Below are positions 25,561 through 38,457 of a stretch of DNA of 64,000 nt, one piece after another. The DNA comes from Callipepla californica brunnescens (lineage: Eukaryota > Chordata > Aves > Galliformes > Odontophoridae). Position numbers and translations under genes: made by a program. The stretch is taken from NCBI GenBank assembly GCA_023055505.1, contig JALIRH010000002.1, forward strand, positions 58,560,733 through 58,624,732, written 5' to 3'. Below the pieces are notes generated by a model. That model was not told the DNA's origin, did not search any database, and was given only the letters and a program-made list of their open reading frames with translations. Each line of letters opens with the position of its first letter. The first letter of the stretch is position 1.

Positions 25561-27546
25561 GTGTTTTGCTTACTGCCTTATAATTAGCTGTTAAATTTTC
25601 CTTTTTTTTTTTTTAATTTTATTTTACTTTATTTTTTTCAGACTTCTATTTTAGTACTGTACTTACATGATTACAAAAAGCATAATCCTTCAAAGCAAAG
25701 ATCTGAACCTATATATTTTCTTAGAAGCTCTAACACAGTGTTTGGTGAGTAGCATATAGAAAAAATAAATTGAAAACAAATTTTCCCAGGAAAAAAAAAA
25801 CAGCAGACAAACAGGGAGAAAAAGAAGATTATGCCAGTCATCATGCATGTCTTACTTTCTCTGCCAAGAAGACACAGCTGTGCAAAAGCAAATATCTTGC
25901 TGTAACACTGAAGTGATAGGAGGCCGCTCAATATTCACATATTCCAATGGATATCAGTGCAGCCTAGAAGATGGAAAATAAAAACTTCCACTCAAAGTAC
26001 TGCTTCTGATGAATTCCTACAAAGAATTCAAAACCAAATTGCATACCAGACAAGTGAAATAATTTTTAAGCATTTGTTCTTTTAAATTGTGTTCTCCCTC
26101 TCTCTTTGGCTCAGCAATGTACTCCAATGCACAGTCACAGATGTGGGAGCCAACTTGCCAGCTGTAGCTCAGGGAAAATATTTCTGCATTACAATGCTTC
26201 ACTTTGCCCCACCCTGCCCACAAGGATGGCTGCAGACAAATTAAAATATCTGGCACTCAAATTCACCATTTCAACAGTCACGTCTGATGCTAGGTGCATC
26301 ATTTAGAGTTTGCACTTTCTGCTTAGAAACAAGCCTTTATGTTTTCATCATCCGAGCAACATAAAAACTCAGAATCTCATCCCTACTATTAAGTAATAAA
26401 GCTAGATTATGCAATAATATTTTGAACTCAGTTTTGATGTTTCATTTAGCTTACTGTAGCTGTCTTACTGAAGTAGTCAAAGCACAGCCCCCTACCAAAA
26501 TACCACATATAACAAAACATTTACAGCCACAGCTTACCACTTAGAGAATTTAAAGCCTTGAAAGTTTAGGCATGTTTTTATTTAGAATTTATTTCAGCTG
26601 GTTTTGAGATAATGAGTATAAACATTTTATAATGTACATTCATTCACTGAGTGTAAAGTGTTTAACTCACTGTAAAACACAACTACTAATCTAATATTGC
26701 TGTGTCTTGAAATTACAGAGACAGCATGAAGTCTCTCTGTCTCTTGATAACACCCCACAGCACTGCTGTCCACTCTAATTACTCTGCTCATGGAATTCAG
26801 CAGAAAATGAAACCAGTACATTCCCATACACTCAGGACATATTCATGGTGATTTAGGAGTTGTGGCTTTTTGACATTTCAATCTTGTCTAGATCATTTGA
26901 TTTTGCAACTTCAGTAACTTGGTGCAGCTGCCTTCTTTCTAGGTGTGATGGTAGCTAGACTATTAGGTGGAGGCACTTTCTGAAAGCCTACATTGTACTA
27001 GAATGTCATCCCCCATCTTTACCTTATAATGACCTTACGTTTGCTTGTGTTTCATTTTAATTTCAAAAGATGCCCTCCTCTTTTCTGATCTTACTCTCTT
27101 ATTTCTTCTGATTATTTATTTCTGTTCTAAAAGGATAGAAATGCACTCATCTTTTTGCTTGTAGTGCAGTCTATATTTCCTCCAGATTGGTGAATTGGTA
27201 TTATTATTATAGATCGTTTAAAAAGCCCATATTAAGAATGTATTTGAAAAGTCTGGTCAACTGTTTATTAGAGAAGAAAGATGAAAGCACAATTCTAATA
27301 TTACAAAGTTTATCTTATAATATGGTGTAATAAAAATATAAAAGATTTATAAATTCTAATGTAATAATTGGTTGTGGATAGCACCTCTATACACAGAAGA
27401 AAAGTAACATACAATAAAATGTGAAGTGTTTAAACTTCCACTGTGAAACTCCATCACTGAAAGTTTTGAAAATGATTAAATGCAGTCAGTTAGATTTGAA
27501 ATTGAAATATTTCCAATACATAAAAATTTACCTCTAAGTAGATTTA

Positions 27547-27550
<4 letters not shown>
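25561..27550. other. Unique sequence, no gene recognised
   Basis: AT-rich unique DNA. A T-rich tract ending in CAG at about 25641 looks like a splice acceptor, but the sequence after it closes quickly in the frames I read. Open frames of 66-86 codons show no motif. Confidence 0.5.

Positions 27551-27595
<45 letters not shown>
27551..27595. repeat. (TA)15 followed by T15
   Basis: Fifteen TA units run directly into 15 T. It is a simple repeat and probably variable in length between individuals. Confidence 0.95.
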
Positions 27596-30500
27596 CCAGA
27601 AATCTTCATGATCATATACAGTTAACTTCCTCAGGAAAAGAGACTTTGTTTCTCCTTGGAGATTCCCATACATCTTGGAAATGTAATCACAACAAAAAAA
27701 TGGAACGATGATAAGTTATCCAAGCCTAGAAACTCTGAATTTTCTGTTACATTTCATGTAGAAAATCTGGACTCAATGCCTTAAGTTGCTATAATGCTAG
27801 CCTTAAGTCACTATAGTGTTAAGTTTAAATGTTTATAGTCTTGGAAGATAAGAAACATGAAAGTTAAAATTAAAAATGAAATCTTTATACTTTCCCCTGC
27901 AGCAAATGCGAATAGTGTTTATTATTGTATAATTATGTTGTAACAATTAGCCCACACTTTTTTTTTTCTCTTCCACAAAGACCTCAATCCTGCAAATATT
28001 TATTTGCTCCCAGAGATTTTCTAGGACCACACACAGAATGCAAAGTTAACTACATTCATAAATCTTCAGATGGTTAGATATGAACCATTCAGCTGGGAGA
28101 ATCTGGATACCATAGCAAGACACGACAAGAATAAAATGTCATCAGTTTTATACATCGCAGCAAAACCTGAGTATCTGTGTTAATAGCAGTGTGTGTTTCC
28201 AGAATTAATTTGATAAAGCTTTTCTATAAATCTTTTATTTCAATGGATCTGTTCTGGCATTGCATCCTGCTGAATGAGTCAACCCTGATTTGGGGGTAGA
28301 TGACACAATGTCCATAATAGATACATTGGATGTATAATACTGTGGTAGTAACTTTCCTCTCTGTGACATTTTGCAGCAAGAAACCAGATCAAAATATTCA
28401 GGTGACTGATTAATGTAAGCAAATATATTTAACTATGAAGTTGGTATAAAAATATTCTTTTAAGAGGAAAAAGTCTGTAATTTCCATAATTCTAGACCAT
28501 GAGGATTTACACTATTTTATTCTAAAAGTTTCTTGTATTTTTACCATGCTTTCCAATAGATATATTCTTTCAATATCTTAGTAGTCAATAAAAATCCCAG
28601 TAAAGCAACAAGCCTCTCTAACACACCCATCTTGCCATTAGCTCCCAACAAAGAAGGTTAGGTATTTTGCATTTGCCCTGCAATGCGGACTGTAGTTAAC
28701 ACATCCTGATTTATTCGTTTTGGCCATTAGCGGCGAAACAAAATAATGTGGAAATGCTTTCAGTACCCTGCAGTTCCTCAATTTGTCTAGTTCCTGTCTT
28801 ATGATTTATTTTTCCTAGATGCTGTTGTCACTGAATTCAGCAGCACCCTCCAGAATCCTGCGGCGAGGCTGGAGATAGCGAGGGCAAGCAGGGTTTCCTT
28901 TCAGAAGCAGGAGGTCAGGCAGAGTGTTAGGAGGGCAGGCTGGGGTCAGGATAATACAGTAGGCCTACAGAGAGTACAGTTAGGTTAGCATATTGTGCTG
29001 GGGTCGAAAGCCTTTCTTAAACCCTGATCCATCTTCATCCTTGTAATTAGGCAGCCCCAACTTCCAAAGAAAGTGTTGCTATGGAACACATTGGCAAATG
29101 AAGGCAAATTTGCGGCCTTCATTTAAACGTTGGGCCCATTGTTCTTCCTGGTGTAACTGGTGATCAAGAAGGCAATAAAACGGCATGGCCATTAAATGTC
29201 CTGAGCTGAAATTGAAAGGGGAGCTTTTATACAGCACAAGCTGCTATGTGGAGGCTGTAACTTTCACCCTTACATGAACCAGAGTTTAAGGAAAGGCCTG
29301 ATGGCATGGCTCTTGTTTCACCTCCAGGAGATGGGGAGAAAAGAGGGGGGGAAATCAAAACTAAATAGAATTAATGAGCCTTCATGCATTGTCCTGTTTC
29401 TTTTGTTGTGAAAAAGCTGAGCGAAAATTAAGTGGGATAAGAGAGGGTGGAAAAGAAACACCATTAATATCAGGTTGTAAATTCTACAAAACATTAACTT
29501 CATTACATGGCAATTACTGTCTGTAATTGGCAGAACGAAAGATTCCACTTTCTCATCAGTTAATAGTTGTATAGGACTCAGCATTTTTTTTTTCCCTGGC
29601 AAAGGTCACAACATTGATATAAAGAATACCTTAATTTGAAGTAAAAGTATAACAAGTTCTTTTGCAAATAGACAGGGTGTAACTATTTATTGCTGCTAAA
29701 CATCTTGCTCTGTTATTTTGTGCCAAAATGTTGCTCACAATTTGAAGAGATAACATTCATGATATAAAAAGACAAACATTTATTATTTCGTAACTACTGG
29801 CCCTAGTTTTTTGAACAGAACAAAAAAAAAATGATTGAGAAAGGAACAACATTGTAAAAAAAGTGCACTGTTGAACATTGTTATATTTTAGTTTCCATAA
29901 AAAAAACATTCAAGGGTACACATAATAAGAAATCATATGCTGTATGAAGAAGCTTTCTAATTTTTTACAAGTTATTTTGTTATTATACCTTCTGCTTTGC
30001 TTTGCTTTGCATTTGTCACTAATATAGTGTATTTATCAAAATGTTCCCCATAAGATGTAAGTTCAACTATATCCTGCCTCAGGTTTGTGTATGTAATTTC
30101 AGCTAAAGCCAGCATCCTTGAGACACATTCAATGTCTGGTAGATTTTTTTGATGCAGCTGAAGGGGGAGATATCAAATTCAAACCAATCTTGGATTATTT
30201 TATAGTTTTATGAAGGAAGAATTTATTCAAATAATTACATCATAAATGAATATTTTGAGTGAGGAGATATATTTTTTGTATAAACATAAAAAAAATGTAG
30301 AATTTATTTTTTTGTCACTAATAGAGCCAAAAAGAGGTCAAAATTGTAGCATCTCTCTCTCTTAGAATTCAATCATTCATCTCAAACTGGAATGGAAAAG
30401 CTAAAACACGAAAAATTCAGAATAAAAACGTATGCCTAAATTTACTTTAAAAGTATTAAACCATATAGCTTACATGTTTTTGATTAACATAAAATATTAG

Positions 30501-33500
30501 ATCACTGTGGAATCAAAATATTTTCATTTTATGATTTTTAGGTAAACGGAGTTTGCATCCATTCTGCACTTCACAACACTTCACAAGGCATTCTGTGGGC
30601 TGTATTTTAGGGCTGCTAGGATCCCACTGCTCTTTGTTAGGCTACTCCTTTTTATGCATCCGTAACATGCCATTTCCAATGTGCAAGACACAGTCTCAAG
30701 AACAAGACTGACCCGTATGGAGAGAAGAGCTTAATATGAGAGGTCCATCACAACTTCTGCGAGATACAGATATTCTACTACAAACAGATACAACATTAGT
30801 GTAAAAAACATAATACATTGAGTCTGTTCAATAAACTGAAATAATAATAAAAAGATCATATAATGAAAAACAAGAATAAATTATTTCACTTCAGCTAAAT
30901 GAAATATTTAGTATTCATGGACAAAAGTTTTAAATTGGAATTCATTTAGTATTCAGTTTTCATTTAACAGGTTTTAATTGTTTCTACTTAGTTTTATACA
31001 TTCCTATTTTTACTTGATAAAAATATTTTCTGAATTGTTTCATCACATTATTGTTGGAATATTTATCATTTTGTAGTTGATATTTTCCCTGTATTGATTT
31101 CCTCTCTATTTTATTTCTTAAAGTAAATATTATTTTCTCTCCTGCCCAAATAGCCAGAAAAGTTCAAGGGCATATTAGTAATGACAGAAAAAGTCAAAAC
31201 AAATATTTTCACTATGTTTGAAATGGTTCAAAGAAAAAGATAAAAGATATTCCTAAGGCTAAGAATTGTCTGTACATTAAAAGATGTGCTGAGAGCACAC
31301 AGTCACTTCTTTTCTAAGTATAAAACCAAATAGTTATAGTGGAAAGAGTGGAAGTGGGATGTCTCAGGAAACGTATCAAGTGAAAGCTTGAGGAAAGAGA
31401 ATTTATTTACTAATTGACAGTATTATATATATGTAGAAATATGTTTAGTATCATATTTTTATTTTAAAAGTGGCCCATAGACAGTAATGCTATTTTAAAA
31501 TAGTTCAGCAAAAATAAGACTTCAGTTTTTTGCTTTAAAGCTATAATAAAGGAACAGAAAAAAAAAAAGATCAGCACAGAATTGATATTCTGTTTTTTAG
31601 TGTTTCAAAAGCAGAGCTGAAGGTGAAGCCATTCAAAATCTTTCTGACAACTTCAGGAATAACAGGAGGCAAGGAGCTTGAAAAAGGGAGGAAGTTCTAA
31701 AATTAAATAAGTGAAAATAATGTTTTGGAGTTCTTTGTCATAGATTTTTATTAGCAGTTGAATCAAAAGATCCTGAAGTACTTCCTTGCATTTGAGGCAG
31801 TTCTTTACAACATACACAGCTCCACTGGAACTGTCAAAAGTGCCTGACATACCTTGAGAATTAAGTGTCTCTTTCATTCTTTGAATGCTCAGATGCTGAT
31901 TATCATCAGCAGTGACAACCTCAGACTGCTTCAGTAGCCTGCACTCTGCCTATTTACTGAGAAGAAAAGATACATCTGTTTTCATTTCTGTGTAGTCTTT
32001 AGGCTCTTTTGTTGTAATACCAGCTACTTAATATCCAGTTCAGAAGTGCTGAAGAAAAAACTCAAGTAACGACCTGAGAGTTAGCCTATACATCCCATCT
32101 CTTACATTTAGAGTAATGGTTTTTTCACTTTGAATTCTATAGCTGTGCAGGAGCATAGTTCATATTAGCAGCTTTTCAGCTGCTAAGTGCAAAGGCTTCA
32201 CATCTCTTAAGCATGTCAGATGCTATTCTGTTCTCAAAGAACTCCTGCCGATGTTTGACTTTTTAGCAAAACTGGTACAGAATCTAGGCAACACACTGTC
32301 AGCATGACACATCTATGTCAATCACTTGGCAACATTTATTTGTGGGATGGGATGTGTATACTGTAAATCCAACCTCATAAAGAATGTGGCAGTACCTCAA
32401 TGAAGAAGATATTATGTAATTATATATATGTGGTGTCATTCATTTAAGTCTAGCTAGTCAATTTGAGGAACATTACTGAGCCATGAGATGTAGTTTAGGG
32501 GTCAGCTCAGCTCAAAAGGAATGCATCAGCTGATTTTTTATTTCATTTTATTTTGGGGGGGTTGGAGTACGGCTACAATTGTCTGCAGAAGCTAGAACTG
32601 AGCGATACTTAAAAAATAAATAAATAAATCACTGATTGAAAACAGTTTGGTCTCTTTTTAGAGTCCTGGGTTGGAATAAGACTCATGTTAGTTCTGCAAG
32701 TCACATTTTTCTTCCTGTAGCTGGATGTGGGATTTATTCCAGACAGAGGACCAGGGAGTAACATGTCAATCCATCTTAGGATAATTATGTGAGCACTGCC
32801 ACATAGGATCTGATACCCTCAGGACAGAGCATGCTTCCAACTGCTTTGTAAAATTATCTTAAATACTTCATCAAGTCAGTTCACATACCAATTCTGTAAG
32901 TGCTTCTTTCTATATGTTTCATGATGATGTAGATGAGGGAATTAGTTCACACCAAGCTAACTTTTGGCACATTAAAATACTTGTATTCATATGACACATC
33001 CCAAAGGATATATTTACCTGATGAGATAGGAATATAGAGTATTAACATTTTGGAAGTGCCATGAGTTTGCAACAGATAACTGTTTGATACAGTTCATGTG
33101 GGAAAACCTTACTGAGTCCTACTGCAACCACTGAGTCCTTCAATTTCTATCCCTTACCACTTTTCATCTTTTCATCTAGCTCACATTTTTCCTCTGAGAA
33201 CAAAATATCTGTGTGTCTCATTCTTACTTAAATACTTGAAATTAAATGGATTCTCCATTTGCACTCATGTTTTGATCTCAGTATTAGTTTAGGTACTGAT
33301 GTACCATGGAGTGTTTCTTTTTTTTCAAATAATTTTGATGTTCAGACAGCCAAATATTATATATATTCATCAAAAATGTCAAAGGACTGTAGGAGAATTG
33401 GCTTGTATGTATCCAACTTTGAGATTTTTTTCTAAGCTACATTTCAGCCAATTGTATTGGCACCAATGGAAAACTCATTGCTATGCAGTGAATGAGTGAA

Positions 33501-33871
33501 TTTTGCATACACTTTATCTTTCATCTTTCAAGTTAGTGAAATGTGCCAAGTTCTCACACTACTTTTGTTTTATTAGTACTAATAGCTTCATGATTTCTTT
33601 CACTAAATATTCTACACAACACATCAGCAATTTTTAACAATTTTTTATCTGTTTTCTGATAAAACTCATTACCACTCCAAGTGAAAAATTGTGCATGTTT
33701 TCACAAAAAAATTATAAAAAGAATTCTGAAACAGAATATTATGTTCCATGGTGTAGTCGTCCATGGCAGGAAAGTTGGTGGTAAGCTCACCAATTCAAAG
33801 AGTGAACTTCCAGATGGACAGCGATCAGATCCCTCTGTTTACATTTATATATGTATTTCTTTCTGTACTTA
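27596..33871. other. Unique sequence with one candidate regulatory segment
   Basis: No gene and no transposon recognised. The segment 28680-29300 differs in composition and is listed separately. The remainder is AT-rich with frequent A and T runs, including 12 A near 31560 and (AAAT)n near 32615. The minus-strand open frame at 29318-29602 (94 codons) has no known motif. Confidence 0.55.
28680..29300. promoter_or_regulatory. Candidate conserved noncoding element
   Basis: About 600 bp of mixed-composition, non-repetitive DNA stands out from its AT-rich surroundings. It has few homopolymers, several CpGs (for example TTAGCGGCGAAAC and CTGCGGCGAGGC) and motifs such as TTGTAATTAGGCAG (homeodomain-like). 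There is no long open frame with a known domain. This texture is typical of vertebrate developmental enhancers, but conservation cannot be seen from one sequence. Confidence 0.3.
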
Positions 33872-34210
33872 TATGATCACAGAATCACAGAATTGTAGGA
33901 TTTTGAAGGGACTTCTGGAGATCATGTAGTCCAACTCCGCGTTAAAGCAGATTTCCTATGGTAGGTCACATAGGAAACTGTCCAGATGGGTCTTGAATAT
34001 CTTCAGAGAAGGACACTCCATTACCTCCTTGGGAGGACCTTTTCCAGTGCTCCATCCTTCTGACAGTAAAAATGTTCTTCCTTGTGGTTCCATGGAACTT
34101 CCTTTGTTCAATTTTATGACCATTGCCCCTTGTTCTATTGCTGCATGCCACTGAAAAGAGTCTGGCCCAGCAGACTTGACATCCACATCTCACAATGAGA
34201 TCAGGGTGCA
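33872..34210 (-). mobile_element. CR1 LINE 3' end, minus strand
   Basis: The plus strand starts with the inverted CR1 terminus ATCACAGAATCACAGAATTG, then ATCATGTAGTCCAACTCCGC. It continues through GGACACTCCATTACCTCCTT and CCATTGCCCCTTGTTCTATT, all characteristic of CR1 read in reverse. About 340 bp remain, mostly 3' UTR, and the match fades near 34200. Short minus-strand frames here belong to the 3' end of the element and are not genes. Confidence 0.92.
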
Positions 34211-35890
34211 TATTTCAGATGATTATTTCCCCATCCACATGTTGACCATTATTCAGACCCCTATAATATCAAGAGTGGCTGCTGAACAAATGCTTGCTAA
34301 TTTAATTGTTAGGTGGGGTGTCCCTTGGTGGAGACTTTATATCTGCTCAAAATTTCACAGCTGGGATTTTTATCCTGCAGTTTTTGCAGAAGTTACCTGG
34401 AAGCACAGCACATATGGCTAGAATATGGAAATGGTGACATAATCATAGGCACCACAGCCACTGTAATTAGTTCATCTGTCCTAGAGAACATGGAAAATAA
34501 CCTTTCAAGAGATATTTGAAAAAGACCAGGTTGCAGCCTAACCACCAAGGCAGACATTTATGTAACAGAATGTACATGATATCTGGCCAAATGCTACCAT
34601 AATTACCAGAACAATAACTCTGCTGATGGTCTCAGTCTGAAAACCTGCCTGTCATTGCACGGCTCATGGTTGCAAGTTCTCTTTGGCTCATTGCAACGTT
34701 CTTACAAAAGTCCAAAAGACCTTATACTGAGGTTCTTTCATTGTAATCTTATTATTTAGCTAGTTTAATACATTCAGCTCCTTCACCTATGCCTTTTCCT
34801 AACTACCAACTTTATCGGCTAAGTTTGCAAGGTATGATTAAGAATAAACTGTGGAAATATCACAGCAAAATGTGTGGTATACCACAGAAAGGTTTATTAT
34901 ACAGTAAAATATCTCTGGTCAAAAACCACACTATTGTTAGTTCCATGTTTTACAATTGAGCAATTGTTTCACAACTTTTTCCAGCAAAACACATCTGGAA
35001 GTTGAGTCAGCCTTTTATGTCAGTAAGACTGAGATCTAGACATGCATAAAGACTAGATATCATAATCTATTATTTTATGCAAAGTATATAACTGTTGAAA
35101 TCTGTAATCTTACAGCAGTAACCTGAAAGTAACAAAGCTTCATTGTATGTCTCAGCCCTTCTCTGTGAATTTTTCTTTCTCTTGAAACCAAGGTTTTTTC
35201 TGTTCCCTTCTATCTCTTCTGTATCTCTCAAGCAATTGAAGCCCATTCTATCCCTTCAGTCTTCTTCTCGAGTGCTTTTGCAAGAAAGTGAAACATGAAA
35301 AACCAGCACTAGCAAAAGGTTGCTCTCTTCACATTTTAAAACATTTTTATTTCTGACTTTTATTTAAATGTTTTAGAAGTTTTTTTTTTTTTTTAAATGT
35401 GAACTAAAAGAAAATAGCTGCACTACAATTACTTAACTGGCTACAAAACATAAAAAAGGAAAAAGAAAGAAAATAAAAGTATTTAATTTTTAAACAGATC
35501 CAAGTACTATTGAGAATATGTCATCATTTTCCTGAAAGTTGATTTGAATGTAAAAAGGACAAAAGAAACAAACAAAAAAAAATTTTCCCTCTTTTCTTCT
35601 AGGACAGTTTTGTAAATATTACTGTGTCTAGTAATGATGGGTATTTCATGCTAGTTTCAAGTACGTTTTTCATTCTTTTTTTTAGAATGCAATAATTTAT
35701 GCCACATATATATGATTCATCCTGTAGAAAGTGTTGAAAATGCCATGTTTATCAATGAAAGTCTCTGTTAACAAAAAGATTAATTTTATTGAGTAACTAA
35801 TGGTGAAAATGAAATGCTCATCTTCACAATAAAAAAGCTGCCTAAAAAATCCTTCATTACAGTTGTAAACTTATAAGAATGTTTATCCTA
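34211..35890. other. Unique AT-rich sequence
   Basis: No gene or repeat family recognised. Short open frames (68-81 codons) run from the CR1 edge into this stretch without any known motif. Poly-T and A-rich runs lie at 35380-35580. Confidence 0.5.
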
Positions 35891-36011
35891 TTTTGAAAAA
35901 GATTGCACTGTGGCTGAGAATTTGCTATGTTATTTGCTTGTTATTTTCTTTGTATCTGTTGTGATTTCCACAGAAATAAATAGGAGGTATTACTTTTGGA
36001 GTGAGCTATGT
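35891..36011 (+). mobile_element. Mariner 3' terminal fragment
   Basis: About 120 bp that aligns by eye with the 3' end of the other mariner copies: GGCTGAGAATTTGCTATG, CTTTGTATCTGTTGTGATTT, then AAATAAATAGGAGGTATTAC and TTTTGGAGTGAGCTATGTA. The element body is absent, so it is a 5'-deleted tip. Confidence 0.85.
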
Positions 36012-38435
36012 ACTTAGAATAGGCAAAGCTTCACAAAGATGTGAAGTATAGCAGTGCTACATTAAAAATGTAAGTGACCAAAATTTACAAAATTCAGAAG
36101 AATTTATTTTTTGGTGTGTAGTGGGAAAAGCTTTTGGCAGATTCTACTTTCAGTGAATACAGAGAAAAATCTATTGAAACAGTTATGTTAAGGCTTTTAA
36201 TAACAAGAATGCATGGACAAAGAGTAAGTTTCATCATATACCAAACATAGAAGGTTTTAATGAAACCCCAAATCAAGAAAAGAACAATGACCTATCTAGT
36301 AGTATGGAGTATATGACTGAAACAAGAATAAGCACTTGAGGACCTTTTGGGACATTTCAAATGCTTACTGTAATTTAATGTAATCTGACTAAGAAACAAT
36401 ATATAATATTTAGAATGTATATAGTTGAGGTATCTGAAGAATGTCTGAAAATTATGATAGATACATAGATATATATTAATACAGAAATACACCTTTTAAA
36501 AATATATAACAGAGTAGTTGTCTTGTATCACACTATCCTTTTGTCTGTAACATATTTGCTGGAGAATATAGATTATCATACTCTATTGCTCAGCTGTTTA
36601 ATACTTGTCATAAAACAAGGAATGCAAAGCAAACAAATCAAGAAAGCCTAAACAGCTTCAGAAACCAAGATTTTTCCTTTCTGCATCAAAAGGGAAGTTT
36701 AGCCCCCAAGATAATAATGTTAGACCAAGTAGTCCAATAACTTTGTTCATAGACAAAATTACTTTAATTACTGCAATAATTGGATATGAGAAACCAAGAC
36801 TTTCTGGCCTAGAAAAGAGTCCCATGCAGATAGATTTTGTCCTCAGTAGATGTTCCCAGCCTGAGATTCTTTGGAGTGTTATGGCAACGAGAAGCTGGCC
36901 TCTACTTTAAGAATGGCATCATATTAGTAGAGGAACTAGTGTTTCTCATTTTATATTTTGAAGAAACCTATCCTATTCCTAAATGAGGCTTAATTTATGA
37001 TATAAAAGTAGTATATCTGTCTTGTGGATGCTTAGAGAAAATGTCCTGTAGGCCTTAAAATTGTCCAATGAACTGTTATGTCTGCAGGATTGGGTGTGTG
37101 CATGGGAGAAAGTTTATGAGATTTGTCACAGTTACTGTTTTTTTAAATGAAATATGCAGGAACTTTCAAAATGCTGTAGCCCAACAGACCATGTAGTCCA
37201 GCAGATTACAGCCCATCTTTAGAGTACAATCAAGATGATGCAGAGGTTAGAAATTCCCTAGGAAATGAATGCTCGACTGAGTCTTTCGGGGAATCCAGGA
37301 GGCATACAGGTAGAATATTTGTATAGATTCAATATATATGCAATTTACTGGGCATTTTTCTTGTCTTAAGAAAATACTCTAACAGGCTTAGGAATCCAGA
37401 GTCTTATGTAGATTTTTGAAATACTAAGAAGATTAAGAATAAAGAAAAATATGAATTAATTCACCAAATCATGTAAAGATCAGACTGTAAAATAGAAATA
37501 AAACAAATCAGAACAAAATAAATGAAATAAAAATAAAAATTAAACTCTACATTACTGAGGCTCTTGCAAGAAAAAAATAGGATATTGGTTGCACTAGATA
37601 TTGCTAATGGAAGAGCAAAATGCAGTACATGAATGCATTGCTGCATTCATCCCAAGATCCACAAGATTATTTGCTTTTTTTTTACATCATTAGGGAGAAA
37701 AGTAAAAAACATACACGTTTCTCCAGCAACATTGTGATCCTCAGAACTTGCACACCCAAATCTTACTGGAAGGAAGACAAAACTACAAAACGTATCTAGA
37801 AGAGATGAAGAAAGCAGAAAGTCATAACCAAGGCACTGAAATGTTCTCCACAGAGCCTTCCTACCTGAAGCTGGGAACAGGCCAAGTGTTTATCTGGGTT
37901 TCAAGTGGACCAAGGCAGTGTCATACTTACCAGCTACTTTTGGTTTGATACCCTCACAGCAGTTGATTGAGTTGATTGAGAACCATTATGTGTTATATTT
38001 CTAGCAAGGGAACTGGGAATATTTGAATTGCTCAAATGATGCAATTTGGCCACTCAGTTAGTGGGGTAACCCACAAAACACAGGCTAGCTGAAACATTGC
38101 TTCAGTGCTATTGCATTCCTCACAGACAGTAACTTGTCTGCCAAAGAAACAAAGATACAGAGAGAAGGATCCACTAGGTACCTAAGTTCCAGACTGTATG
38201 AACAGCAGAACCATGCAATTCAGAACTAACCCTGACTGTATCAGAATGTCACAAGTTTCCTAGTGTATGAAGCCACACTGCTGGCATTAGAAATAACGTT
38301 TTTCTTTTGGCCTGAGGGGAAATTGAAATGCCTCTCTTAATAGACTTCCTCACTTCTTGATAGAAACGCTATAGGATACAAGGATTAAAGGTTTTGGCTG
38401 ATGACAGCAATCTTTGTAGAATTAAAAAAGAAGGA

Positions 38436-38457
38436 CCCCCCCCCCCCCCCCCCCCCC
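38436..38457. repeat. C22 homopolymer
   Basis: Twenty-two consecutive C on the plus strand (G on the minus), then G and CCC. Such a run can form G-quadruplex or i-motif structures and is error-prone in sequencing, so the exact length is uncertain. Confidence 0.9.

Noticed and set aside
25590..25660. T-rich tract ending TTTTCAG, splice-acceptor-like
   Set aside because: The sequence after it quickly reaches stops and shows no donor; T-runs with AG are frequent in this DNA.
27476..27673. Minus-strand frame with YIYIYI and KKKKK runs
   Set aside because: It is the translation of the TA/T simple repeat.
33956..34211. Two overlapping minus-strand frames of 76-81 codons
   Set aside because: They lie within the CR1 3' end and are translations of the repeat.
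37160..37320. Possible inverted CR1 end (CCATGTAGTCCAGC)
   Set aside because: Only one short phrase matches and the rest of the CR1 3' end is not recognisable.
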